Shown one piece after another: positions 8,879 through 15,233 of a stretch of DNA of 15,233 nucleotides. Numbering within the stretch: the stretch's first letter is position 1; each line of letters begins with the position of its first letter. Below the pieces are notes generated by a model. It saw only the letters and a list, made by a program, of their open reading frames with translations, had not been told where the DNA came from and ran no database searches. The position numbers and the translations under genes are program-made. Source of the stretch: Pseudomonadota bacterium (GTDB lineage Bacteria > Pseudomonadota > Gammaproteobacteria > Acidithiobacillales > Acidithiobacillaceae); contig JAKBXD010000032.1 in NCBI GenBank assembly GCA_021840785.1, forward strand, positions 1 through 15,233, in the 5' to 3' direction.

Positions 8879-10480
8879 TCAGTCCTTTCGATAGGACTTG
8901 TAGCTGAGATGATATCTGGCCATGCGCAAGCCGAGGATGCGACGCGTCAGGTTCAATTCTTTCGCCGCCTCGGTCGTGTTGCCCTTGTGGGTCTTGAGCG
9001 CCTCGACGATCATCTCGTATTCTACCGCCGCCAATTTGGCCTCCAGCCCGCCCCCGAACGGGATTCCCGACTCCGTCGCCGTCTGCAAGGACGGCGGCAG
9101 GTTGTATCCATGGATGACGCCGTCGTCCGAGAGAATCACCGAGCGCTCGATCACGTTCTCGAGTTCCCGCACGTTGCCGGGCCAGTGGTAACCCATCAGC
9201 ATGTTGAGCGCCGGCGTCGAGATGCGTTTGATCTCCTTGCCCGCTTCCGCCGCGAAGTGGGCGATGAAATGATCGGCCAACGCCACCACGTCGCTTCCCC
9301 GCTCGCGCAGGGGAGGGACCATGATCGGGAACACGTTCAGCCGATAATAGAGGTCTTCCCTGAACGTCCCATTTTCGACCATGTCGGCCAGATTCCGGTT
9401 GGTTGCCGCGATGATGCGCAGGTCCACCTTGATCGGGCGGCTGCCGCCGACGCGTTCGAACGTCCGCTCCTGCAGCACGCGCAGCAGTTTCGCCTGGACG
9501 GGCAGCGACAGCTCGCCGACCTCGTCCAGAAAAATGGTTCCGCCATCGGCCAGTTCGAACCGCCCCTTGCGCAGGGTGACGGCGCCGGTGAACGCCCCCT
9601 TTTCATGCCCGAACAGTTCGCTCTCGACGATGCTTTCGGGTAGGGCGGCGCAATTGAACTTGCAGAACGGTCCATCCGATACCTCGCTGTTGTAGTGGAT
9701 GGCGTTGGCAACCAATTCCTTTCCCACACCGCTTTCACCCGTGATAAGAACAGTCGTCTTGGTGACGGAAATCTTCTGAATCAATTCATAGACATCCTGC
9801 ATCTTCTTGGAGTTGCCAATGATATTGGCTGGCTTGAACCGTTCCTTGAGGGCATTTTTCAGGCGGCGATTCTCGTTTTCCAGTTGCACCTTCCTGATGT
9901 TTTCCAGAAGATACAGCTCCACCGCCGGGGCGATCATGGAGGCGATGGTCGCCAGCAACTCCACGTCCTGCTTCAATAACCGACGGTTGTGGTAGGCCCG
10001 TTCGGCGCTGATGGTGCCTAATACCTTGCGTCCGTGGGAGATCGGTACGCAAAGGAAGGATACGTCCATGTCATCGTTGCCGACATGACTCCTGGTACGA
10101 TTCAGAAAACTCGGATTGTCGCCCAACCTGGGCACGATGACGGCCTTTCCGGTTTCGACCACCGATCCGGTGACCCCTTCGCCGATGGAATAGATACCGC
10201 GCGCCTTTTGCTCTTCACTCAGCCCGAAACTTTCGTGGATGAAAATGGTTCCGGATTGCCAGTCGTAAAGGTTCACCATGCCGCGGATGACCTTCATGCG
10301 CTGCTGCATGACTTCGAGGATGATGGTCAGCGTGTTCTGCAGGTCCTCGTTTTCCTTCAATATCTGACTGACACGGTAAAGCAGGGGAAGGACGTTGATG
10401 CGGCATTCACCGGTCTTGCAACCGCTGAAGTCTTCGACCACATCTTCCAGATCGACTATGAAGGATGAATCCATGGGCAT
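8879..10480 (-). CDS. vnfA: VnfA, sigma-54-dependent activator of V-nitrogenase genes
   Basis: VnfA is a NifA-type enhancer-binding protein that activates vnf promoters with sigma-54 RNA polymerase. The 533-residue product has an N-terminal GAF domain (about 45-195), then a linker with LKERFKPANIIGNSK. The AAA+ domain has Walker A GESGVGKE (248-255), the sigma-54 contact loop GAFTGA (295-300) and Walker B GGTIFLDE (313-320). The end is a Fis-type helix-turn-helix (about 498-522). The similarity to A. vinelandii VnfA covers the whole length. That protein has CECGLGEC, an N-terminal iron-sulfur motif with three Cys; here it is SGCKTGEC (19-26), so only Cys21 and Cys26 remain. ATG 10480 has AAAGGA 5 nt before it and is preferred over ATG 10474. 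A gap of 205 nt separates it from the Nfu-like gene upstream, so it may have its own promoter, be read through from the vnfE operon, or both. Confidence 0.95.
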   Translation of the reverse strand: MPMDSSFIVDLEDVVEDFSGCKTGECRINVLPLLYRVSQILKENEDLQNTLTIILEVMQQRMKVIRGMVNLYDWQSGTIFIHESFGLSEEQKARGIYSIGEGVTGSVVETGKAVIVPRLGDNPSFLNRTRSHVGNDDMDVSFLCVPISHGRKVLGTISAERAYHNRRLLKQDVELLATIASMIAPAVELYLLENIRKVQLENENRRLKNALKERFKPANIIGNSKKMQDVYELIQKISVTKTTVLITGESGVGKELVANAIHYNSEVSDGPFCKFNCAALPESIVESELFGHEKGAFTGAVTLRKGRFELADGGTIFLDEVGELSLPVQAKLLRVLQERTFERVGGSRPIKVDLRIIAATNRNLADMVENGTFREDLYYRLNVFPIMVPPLRERGSDVVALADHFIAHFAAEAGKEIKRISTPALNMLMGYHWPGNVRELENVIERSVILSDDGVIHGYNLPPSLQTATESGIPFGGGLEAKLAAVEYEMIVEALKTHKGNTTEAAKELNLTRRILGLRMARYHLSYKSYRKD

Positions 10481-10614
10481 CTCAGTCCTTTCTGGTGGGC
10501 CGATCCGGGCGGTGGGGCACGACCGACACGGCGTCGTCACACGCGGATCCGAGGGCCGGTATTTCCGCCCCCGGCAATCCCCATGTGAAATCACCGCATT
10601 TCGACCGTTCATCG

Positions 10615-10643
10615 ATTTTTCATCATGTCGTTATTTCTGTAAA
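10615..10643 (-). promoter_or_regulatory. Possible sigma-70 promoter upstream of vnfA
   Basis: On the minus strand TTTACA (10643-10638) is followed after 17 nt by AAAAAT (10620-10615), matching the -35 and -10 consensus at 5/6 and 4/6 positions. It would give a leader of about 130 nt. No -24/-12 element was found in the 205-nt gap (10481-10685), so a housekeeping promoter is plausible for a regulator that must be made before induction. The -10 match is weak. Confidence 0.25.
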
Positions 10644-10669
10644 GATATTTCGCCAGGCGCGCCAAAGGC

Positions 10670-10683
10670 CCGGGGTAGCCCGG
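10670..10683 (-). terminator. Hairpin just after the Nfu-like gene
   Basis: CCGGG and CCCGG pair over 5 bp with a 4-nt loop, 2 nt past the stop codon of the Nfu-like gene, followed on the minus strand by GCCTTT. It may be a partial terminator or attenuator between the vnfE operon and vnfA. The stem is short and the T-run has only three bases. Confidence 0.3.
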
Positions 10684-10685
10684 TT

Positions 10686-10925
10686 TCACCCCAAGGCTGC
10701 GGGAAGGACCCTTACCGGCGTCCCCAGCACTGCGACCAACCGGCGCCGCAGGGTGCCCAGGGTCTGCCCGGCCAGGCTGCAGGTGGTGCAGGCGCCCGTA
10801 AGTCTCACTCTGATGATATCCCCCTCGACGGCGACCAGTTCGATCTCACCGCCATCACGCTGGACAGCGGGGCGGAACTCTTCAATGGCGGCGGTAATGA
10901 GTTGAAGGCGCTGTTGGTCGTTCAT
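10686..10925 (-). CDS. Small Nfu-like (NifU C-terminal domain) iron-sulfur scaffold
   Basis: The 79-residue protein is a stand-alone NifU C-terminal (Nfu) domain. It has the pattern RPAVQRDGGEIELV at 18-31 and the CxxC motif GACTTC with Cys46 and Cys49. Nfu domains hold a transient [4Fe-4S] cluster between two subunits and pass it to target proteins. The gene starts 6 nt after the vnfX stop, with AAGGA about 10 nt upstream, so it is the fifth gene of the vnfE operon. A role in delivering clusters to VnfEN, NifB or the reductase is likely but inferred from position. There is no N-terminal IscU-like or [2Fe-2S] domain, so it is not a full NifU. Confidence 0.88.
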   Translation of the reverse strand: MNDQQRLQLITAAIEEFRPAVQRDGGEIELVAVEGDIIRVRLTGACTTCSLAGQTLGTLRRRLVAVLGTPVRVLPAALG

Positions 10926-10931
10926 GGTCCG

Positions 10932-11432
10932 TCATCCTTGTTCCGGGTGTCTTAGGGGTATAACGGCGTGGCTTGCTAGGCGGTCCCGGTCTTCACGGGC
11001 CTTGCCGACAACAAGGCCGGACGACCGGGTATCGGCCTTGGCGCAAAGACGGTCGACCCAGGACAGGGAACCCGGCTCCCACAATGCCTGGCTGACCTCG
11101 CTCAACAGATCCACGATATGGTGGCCATTGTCGGTGATGATCGGCTGTATCTCCGCCTTCATCAGGCGCTTGATGGAGGAATTGCCGATGGCTACCGCAT
11201 ATACGGCTGCGCAGTCCTGCAGAAAATCCAGCTTGGCGAGCACCTTGTCCTCGGTCCCGCCGGTCAGGCCCGCCCGGCCGGTGGAGCCTACGTGCTCGAC
11301 TCTGGTGAACTCGCCGAGACCGACCAATTCCGCGTGGCCAGGCGAAACATCGTAGACAATGAAGCCCTCGGCACCCCCAAAATGCTGGTTGACGTGGACG
11401 TGGTCGTTGGATGCAAAGGCAACCTTCAGCAT
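10932..11432 (-). CDS. vnfX: NifX/VnfX cofactor-carrier protein
   Basis: This is a NifX-family protein of 166 residues, the usual length. It opens with LKVAFASNDHVHVNQHFGGA (2-21), including the conserved HFG, and has KLDFLQDCAAVYAVAIGNSS at 67-86. It ends with a SWVDRL stretch that matches the family's PSSWL region. In A. vinelandii NifX and VnfX bind NifB-co or later cofactor intermediates and pass them to or from the NifEN/VnfEN scaffold. AGGAGG lies 6 nt before ATG 11432, an excellent ribosome-binding site that sets the start well inside the open frame. The gene follows vnfN by 13 nt, the classical E-N-X order. The tail after residue 130 is basic and less conserved. The symbol vnfX rather than nifX is inferred from the vnf setting. 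Confidence 0.9.
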   Translation of the reverse strand: MLKVAFASNDHVHVNQHFGGAEGFIVYDVSPGHAELVGLGEFTRVEHVGSTGRAGLTGGTEDKVLAKLDFLQDCAAVYAVAIGNSSIKRLMKAEIQPIITDNGHHIVDLLSEVSQALWEPGSLSWVDRLCAKADTRSSGLVVGKAREDRDRLASHAVIPLRHPEQG

Positions 11433-11445
11433 TTCCAGCCTCCTG

Positions 11446-12822
11446 TCACTGACACCCCGGCGCTTCCCGGGAACGTGGTGTATCCTGCCAATAGCGGGAC
11501 CGATAGGGCTTGACGCCCCGATGATGTGTAACGAGCTGATTGGCGAGGTCGAACAAGACTTGCCGACTGCCGCCATAACCGACCCAAGGGCGGGCGAAAC
11601 CGCCGTAGTGGTCGTATAAGGGAAAGCCGGCGCGCAGGAGGGGGACACCTAGCCGTGCAGCGACCTCGGCCCCGTGTGAATTGGTGATGATCAGCTCTGA
11701 ACCCCGTTCCCGTGCGCGGACTTCCAGGTCTTCGAGATCACCGACAATCACGCTATCCACCGGCAGGGCGACCAGGGCCGGCATGGAGGCCGAGGCTACG
11801 GCAGCGACCACGTCGGCACCCATACCGACGAGGAATCGGGTCAGGGTGGCGAGCAGTTCCGCGTCGGCGGCCACCGCGATGCGGGCGCCGCCGAGCTGGA
11901 AATGGGTATCGACCATGGCATCCTGCAAGCAGGCCCGCTGGCGTGCGATACGGTCGGGAACGGGACAGCCGGAAATATCGTTGAGGACTTGCGTGAAGGC
12001 GTCGCATTCCTCCAACCCCATGAGGCCGGGGAAGCGGTAGTCAGGCACGCCGGTGCGTTCCTTCAGGAGATCGGCGGCACGGGCCAATGAGTGTCCAATG
12101 ACCAGGGTGGCGATGGACTTGCCCATGGTGGCGATTCTCGCCCGTGGCGTACCACCGTAGGTGAGGGTGGAATAGCCCGCATCGATGAGGTGGCCGTCCA
12201 GGGAATCGGCGACGTCGGGCAAAACGACGGGGTGGAGGTCGAAAGATTCCACCCATTCCCTGATCACTTCGATGTCCCCGGGCGTCAACATGGATGGAAC
12301 CAGCACGTTCACTTGGCGGGGGTGGCGGACAGTGGCGGGAACGGCGGGGACCAGCGCCGCGATGATGGCCTCCACCGCTCGGCCAAAACCGGTTTCCAGG
12401 CAGCCCAGCGTATCCGTGGCGCTGACCGGCACCACCGCCACCTCGCCGTATTGCGGATAGGTATCGCGGAACGCCTTGATGGAACTGGGGATGTCCGCCC
12501 CTTGGATCTCGGACAGGCCGGTGGTGATCAGACCGATGATGTCCGGCCGGTTCCTGTCGGCAATCGTGCGTAGCGCCTCCACCACGTTGCCGTCGGCCCC
12601 AAGGACCGTGGTCATCTGGTCCATGGCGGTCGTCTGCAGGGGGATCGGCTCGTGGAAGTGCCGCATGAAAAACAGCTTGTTGAAGGACGTGCAGCCGCGG
12701 GCACCGTGTTCCAGCGGCATGGTATTGGCCAGACCGAGGAACGCCAGCGAGGCGCCCACCGGCTGACTGACCTTGAGTGGATTCACGGCCAGCGCTTTTG
12801 CGGGGAGGATGATCTCGGCCAT
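11446..12822 (-). CDS. vnfN: Nitrogenase cofactor assembly scaffold subunit VnfN/NifN
   Basis: VnfN pairs with VnfE to form the scaffold on which the NifB-co precursor matures before transfer to the structural protein. The 458-residue product resembles NifN of A. vinelandii throughout: KALAVNPLKVSQPVGASLAF near the start, REPIPLQTTAMDQ-type sequence (HEPIPLQTTAMDQ here) and SQVLFDLANLL-type sequence near the end. Cys44 in HGARGC is the single family cluster-ligand cysteine. ATG 12822 gives the family start MAEIILPAKALAVNP. Only a weak AGG precedes it, but it lies 10 nt after the vnfE stop, so translational coupling is likely. NifN and VnfN cannot be told apart with certainty by eye; vnfN is chosen because vnfA and vnfDGK are neighbours and the operon carries a VnfA site. 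Confidence 0.92.
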   Translation of the reverse strand: MAEIILPAKALAVNPLKVSQPVGASLAFLGLANTMPLEHGARGCTSFNKLFFMRHFHEPIPLQTTAMDQMTTVLGADGNVVEALRTIADRNRPDIIGLITTGLSEIQGADIPSSIKAFRDTYPQYGEVAVVPVSATDTLGCLETGFGRAVEAIIAALVPAVPATVRHPRQVNVLVPSMLTPGDIEVIREWVESFDLHPVVLPDVADSLDGHLIDAGYSTLTYGGTPRARIATMGKSIATLVIGHSLARAADLLKERTGVPDYRFPGLMGLEECDAFTQVLNDISGCPVPDRIARQRACLQDAMVDTHFQLGGARIAVAADAELLATLTRFLVGMGADVVAAVASASMPALVALPVDSVIVGDLEDLEVRARERGSELIITNSHGAEVAARLGVPLLRAGFPLYDHYGGFARPWVGYGGSRQVLFDLANQLVTHHRGVKPYRSRYWQDTPRSREAPGCQ

Positions 12823-12832
12823 CGTCGCCGGC

Positions 12833-14218
12833 CTATGCTGTCGCGCCCGCCCATGAGGGGCGCGAGTGGACTTGCTTCCATACCGGGTTGTGAATGGATT
12901 TCTCCAGATTGCGGGCCAGTTCGACCATGCCGGCATATCCGGCGTAACCGATATTGCGTACGTGATCGATGTCCAGAAAAGGGATGCGCGACTTCAGCGT
13001 GGGATAGATATAGCGGTCGCCGGCCAGCAGGATGTCGGCCCCACATTCCGCGAAGATTTCGAGAAGGCGCGTCTGGTCGTTGTCCGGAATCATCCTGGCA
13101 TCGGGCCCCATGAGATCGCGGATGCGGGCCTTGTCCTCCTCGGTGGACTTTTCCGTACCGGTGGCCACTACCACCATACCCAGGTCCTGCATGGCCGAAA
13201 CGATGGACCACGACTTGTAGCCGCCGGTGAAGATCAGCACACGCTTACCCTCGAGACGGGGGCGCAACGGCGCAATGGCCTTCTCCACCTTGCTTTCCTC
13301 CCGGGCAATCACTGCCTCGGTACGGGCGGCGAGCCCGGAGTCACCCAACAGCCCGACGAAGCCGCGCAACGCCTGCGAGGTATCCCTGATGCCATAAAAG
13401 CTACCCTCGAAGAACGGGGTGCCGTATTTCTCCTGCAGCTTGCGGGCGACCGTCAGCATTGCTTTGGAGCACACCACCATATTGGCTTCGGCACGGTGCA
13501 TGGTTTGTACTTCGCGGAAGCGGGAGTCGCCCGAAAGTGTGCAGAGGATGCGCAGGCCAAGCTCATCGAACAACGGTGCGACATTCCAGAATTCGCCGGC
13601 CACATTCCATTCGCCGATGAGGTTGACGTCGTGGGTCATGATACCGGGGCGCCTGGCACTGGCTGGCACCGGATCGGGCTCGCGGGTGCCGATGACGTGC
13701 TTGAACACCACATCGCCGGCAATGCGGTTGCCGAGGTTCTTGTTGCCGTAAAACCCGGCGCAGTCCACCGGGATCACCGGCACCCCCCACCGCTCGGTGG
13801 CGGCCTTGGTGACGGCTTCGACGTCGTCGCCGTGCAATGCCGGAACGCAGGTGACATACACGAACACCGCTGCCGGGCGATAAGTGTCGATCGCCTGCTT
13901 GATGGCGCGGAATAGCCGCTTTTCGCCACGACCCATGATGACGTCCAGGTCGGACAAGTCGGTGGTCATGCCGACCCGGTACAGCGTGGGGCCGCTGGAG
14001 CGGGTGCCCCGGGAATCCCATGAGCTTCCGGCGCAACCGATGGGGCCGTGGACGAGATGGGCGACGTCGGCGATGGGCAGCAAGGCATTACGCGCGCCGT
14101 CGAAAGCGCAACCGCCCTGGGTCGCCCCCGGCTGAGCCTTGGCGCAGCCCGACTTGCCCTTGTTGTTGTGGGCGCACGCCGGCTCGTTTTGCAAGGCCAG
14201 AATTTCATCATGCCTCAT
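12833..14218 (-). CDS. vnfE: Nitrogenase cofactor assembly scaffold subunit VnfE/NifE
   Basis: VnfE is the NifD-like half of the cofactor scaffold. The 461-residue product has Cys37, Cys62 and Cys124, the P-cluster-like [4Fe-4S] ligands, and Cys250, the expected cofactor-precursor ligand. These are the same numbers as in A. vinelandii NifE. Recognisable stretches are [37 protein letters not shown] and [11 protein letters not shown]. The His that binds cofactor in NifD/VnfD is absent, as expected for a scaffold. A second Cys-rich stretch, [11 protein letters not shown] (15-25), precedes the first ligand, as is usual in NifE. GGAGG lies 5 nt before ATG 14218. The start overlaps the upstream Cys-rich gene by 11 nt, so the two are translationally coupled. 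NifE versus VnfE is decided by context only. Confidence 0.93.
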   Translation of the reverse strand: MRHDEILALQNEPACAHNNKGKSGCAKAQPGATQGGCAFDGARNALLPIADVAHLVHGPIGCAGSSWDSRGTRSSGPTLYRVGMTTDLSDLDVIMGRGEKRLFRAIKQAIDTYRPAAVFVYVTCVPALHGDDVEAVTKAATERWGVPVIPVDCAGFYGNKNLGNRIAGDVVFKHVIGTREPDPVPASARRPGIMTHDVNLIGEWNVAGEFWNVAPLFDELGLRILCTLSGDSRFREVQTMHRAEANMVVCSKAMLTVARKLQEKYGTPFFEGSFYGIRDTSQALRGFVGLLGDSGLAARTEAVIAREESKVEKAIAPLRPRLEGKRVLIFTGGYKSWSIVSAMQDLGMVVVATGTEKSTEEDKARIRDLMGPDARMIPDNDQTRLLEIFAECGADILLAGDRYIYPTLKSRIPFLDIDHVRNIGYAGYAGMVELARNLEKSIHNPVWKQVHSRPSWAGATA

Positions 14219-14645
14219 GGGGGCCTCCGGCCGATGGCGCCGATGGGCGGAGAGAGGCGCCGCTCTCGCGTTCCACGAAGTCGCGGTCTTCGGCGCGCCG
14301 CGCCAGCGCACGGGCGTACTCCAACTCCCGGGGTGTCAGCAGCGAGTCGCGGGCGCGGTTGAAGATCGGGTTCAGGTAGCCATCGAGCCAGTTGAACAAC
14401 CGTGACCGCCGCTTCAGCGCATTCTTGCGAAACCGCAGGCACTTGAAGCACATCTTCGAGCGGCTCTTGTAATTATCCGGACGTATCCGGTAAGCGATGG
14501 CAAAGAGCCGGATACCGGTAGCCAGGACTTCCCGGAAGGCGCGGAACCACCAGGCCCGCTGGTAACAGACCTGCTCCAGGCGAATGGTGCAGATCCGGCA
14601 GGCGATGTCTTCCTTCGGTGGCTGCTGGACAGGGGGCATTGGCAT
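14208..14645 (-). CDS. Unrecognised Cys-rich basic protein, first gene of the vnfE operon
   Basis: I do not recognise this 145-residue protein. It has two CxxC knuckles, Cys16/Cys19 (CRIC) and Cys66/Cys69 (CFKC), plus Cys27. Four or five cysteines could hold zinc or an iron-sulfur cluster. Between them is an aromatic helix (about 28-52: [16 protein letters not shown]), followed by a very basic stretch, [12 protein letters not shown] (71-82). The second half is helical ([20 protein letters not shown]), with a flexible Ser/Pro tail. There is no signal peptide, and the middle helix is too charged to be a clear membrane anchor. GGGAG lies about 8 nt before ATG 14645, although ATG 14639 is also possible. 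The start is 32 nt from the predicted sigma-54 transcript start, and the stop overlaps vnfE by 11 nt, so it is probably a real gene serving V-cofactor assembly or its control. Function unknown. Confidence 0.75.
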   Translation of the reverse strand: MPMPPVQQPPKEDIACRICTIRLEQVCYQRAWWFRAFREVLATGIRLFAIAYRIRPDNYKSRSKMCFKCLRFRKNALKRRSRLFNWLDGYLNPIFNRARDSLLTPRELEYARALARRAEDRDFVERESGASLRPSAPSAGGPHEA

Positions 14646-14687
14646 GACGGGTTCTCCCGGATGGATCGAAATATGCCTTCGAGCCTT

Positions 14688-14703
14688 TGCAAACTCTGGG
14701 CCA
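14688..14703 (-). promoter_or_regulatory. Sigma-54 (-24/-12) promoter of the vnfE operon
   Basis: On the minus strand the sequence is TGGCCCAGAGTTTGCA. It has the invariant GG and GC at the correct spacing, a perfect TTGCA in the -12 box and two differences in the -24 box. The start point would be near 14677, 32 nt before the first gene. A VnfA site lies upstream at 14812-14825. Together they place the Cys-rich gene, vnfE, vnfN, vnfX and the Nfu-like gene in one VnfA-activated operon. Confidence 0.85.
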
Positions 14704-14811
14704 ATTCAATGCATGCCGCCTGAAACGGCGCTTTTTATATCCAGAAATGTTGTCCAGCCGCTATCGATGCCTTAACAATCCGCACATGACTGTACATTCG
14801 CGCCAACATTT

Positions 14812-14825
14812 GTACCTTACGGTAC
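14812..14825. promoter_or_regulatory. VnfA operator (upstream activator sequence)
   Basis: GTACCTTACGGTAC fits exactly the GTAC-N6-GTAC inverted repeat described for VnfA in A. vinelandii. Its centre is about 140 nt upstream of the predicted start of the vnfE operon, a normal distance for a sigma-54 enhancer. A lone GTAC half-site (14792-14795) lies 16 nt away. An AT-rich stretch near 14730-14740 between operator and promoter could help DNA bending, but I saw no convincing IHF consensus. Confidence 0.8.
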
Positions 14826-14854
14826 GATTCATATTCGAATTCAGCGCGAGATCT

Positions 14855-15077
14855 GAATGGGGTAATGACGCTGGCGGCAAACGAGCAATCGGCCTCATTC
14901 TACAGCGTCATCGAAAGGTGTAACGGCATTGAGCCCTTCGCATATCGCTGTGATGTCCTCGAAAAGCTACCGACCCGGCCCAACAAAAGACTTCACGAAC
15001 TCTTGCCTTGGAACTGGAAAAAACTGCATTACCCTGATTGGCGCCAACCCGCAAGGGTGGGTTGCCTGAACCTTTAC
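14855..15077 (+). mobile_element. Remnant of an IS66-family transposase gene and right end
   Basis: Two plus-strand frames together carry the conserved C-terminus of IS66-family transposases. The first frame reads NDAGGKRA. After a shift near 14895-14910 the second frame reads FYSVIERC, NGIEPFAYRCDVLEKLP and KRLHELLPWNW (to about 15021). Intact family members have the pattern GGKRAA..YSLIETCKLNGI.P.AYLRDVL, so this copy has a frameshift and a small deletion. The sequence GAACCTTTAC (15068-15077) resembles the GAACGCTTAC-type end of IS66 elements, so 15077 may be the element's right end. The rest of the transposase is missing on the left, where the vnf promoter region begins directly. Positions 15078-15233 show nothing I can identify. 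Confidence 0.7.
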
Positions 15078-15233
15078 AAACAGAAGACCTCCGACTGTTT
15101 CCAACCCTTTGATAGGGCTGCCGCCTTCTGCACGAGCCGATCCTTTCCGGAAACCCTACGCAAGCAGCGCGATGATCTGCTGCACGCATTGGTCCGTCCT
15201 TTCAGGGAGAAACCCCGCAGCCTGCCATGGGGT

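Noticed and set aside
8687..9643. Long plus-strand open frame opposite vnfA and overlapping the fusion gene end
   Set aside because: It overlaps two well-supported genes and has no recognisable domain.
12866..13915. Long plus-strand open frame opposite vnfE
   Set aside because: It mirrors the codon structure of the strongly supported vnfE, which is GC-rich and leaves antisense frames open. It has no family features.
14716..14738. GCCG/CGGC stem followed by TTTTT between the vnfE promoter and operator
   Set aside because: It looks like a plus-strand terminator, but the stem is only 4 bp and no plus-strand gene precedes it.
14908..15189. Minus-strand open frame of 93 codons at the right end
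   Set aside because: It lies opposite the recognisable IS66 transposase remnant and has an Arg/Cys-rich composition with no family match.

Overview
The window carries a vanadium-nitrogenase (Vnf) gene cluster on the minus strand. Its proteins resemble those of Azotobacter vinelandii strongly enough that key residues can be numbered alike: VnfD Cys49/Cys75/Cys138/Cys257/His423 and VnfE Cys37/Cys62/Cys124/Cys250. The similarity, the sigma-54 promoters, the VnfA-type activator and a remnant IS66-family transposase suggest a diazotrophic proteobacterium. The species cannot be named from this sequence. Family calls rest on recognised motifs and remembered family sequences; no search was run.

Layout. 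Positions 1-2842, visibly lower in G+C, hold an APC amino-acid permease, a single-domain sensor globin (protoglobin) and a Roadblock/LC7 gene broken by a frameshift and a stop codon. A gene-free stretch of about 300 nt with short repeats follows. From about 3.1 kb the DNA is G+C-rich and belongs to the vnf system. A strong hairpin at 3129-3152 closes a five-gene minus-strand operon read from the right: vnfD, vnfG, vnfK, a NifX-family gene and a ZIP metal transporter. It starts from a good -24/-12 promoter (7751-7766). Pointing the other way, from its own -24/-12 promoter (7928-7943), is a gene fusing a NifB-C-terminal/NifX-type cofactor-binding domain to a complete glyoxalase I domain. It converges on vnfA (8879-10480). 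Upstream of vnfA lies a second minus-strand operon: an unrecognised Cys-rich protein, vnfE, vnfN, vnfX and a small Nfu-like iron-sulfur scaffold. Its -24/-12 promoter (14688-14703) is preceded by an exact GTAC-N6-GTAC VnfA operator (14812-14825). The right end contains the frameshifted C-terminus and end of an IS66-type element.

How the genes work together. VnfA with sigma-54 RNA polymerase would switch on the cluster when molybdenum is short and vanadium available. VnfE/VnfN form the scaffold for cofactor assembly, NifX-family proteins carry cofactor precursors, and VnfDGK is the catalytic alpha/delta/beta protein. The dinitrogenase reductase (vnfH), NifB and homocitrate synthase are not in the window and must be supplied from elsewhere.

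The most unusual items are the NifX-glyoxalase I fusion under its own sigma-54 promoter, a ZIP transporter inside the structural operon, the Cys-rich protein coupled to vnfE, and a VnfA lacking one of the three N-terminal cysteines of the A. vinelandii protein.
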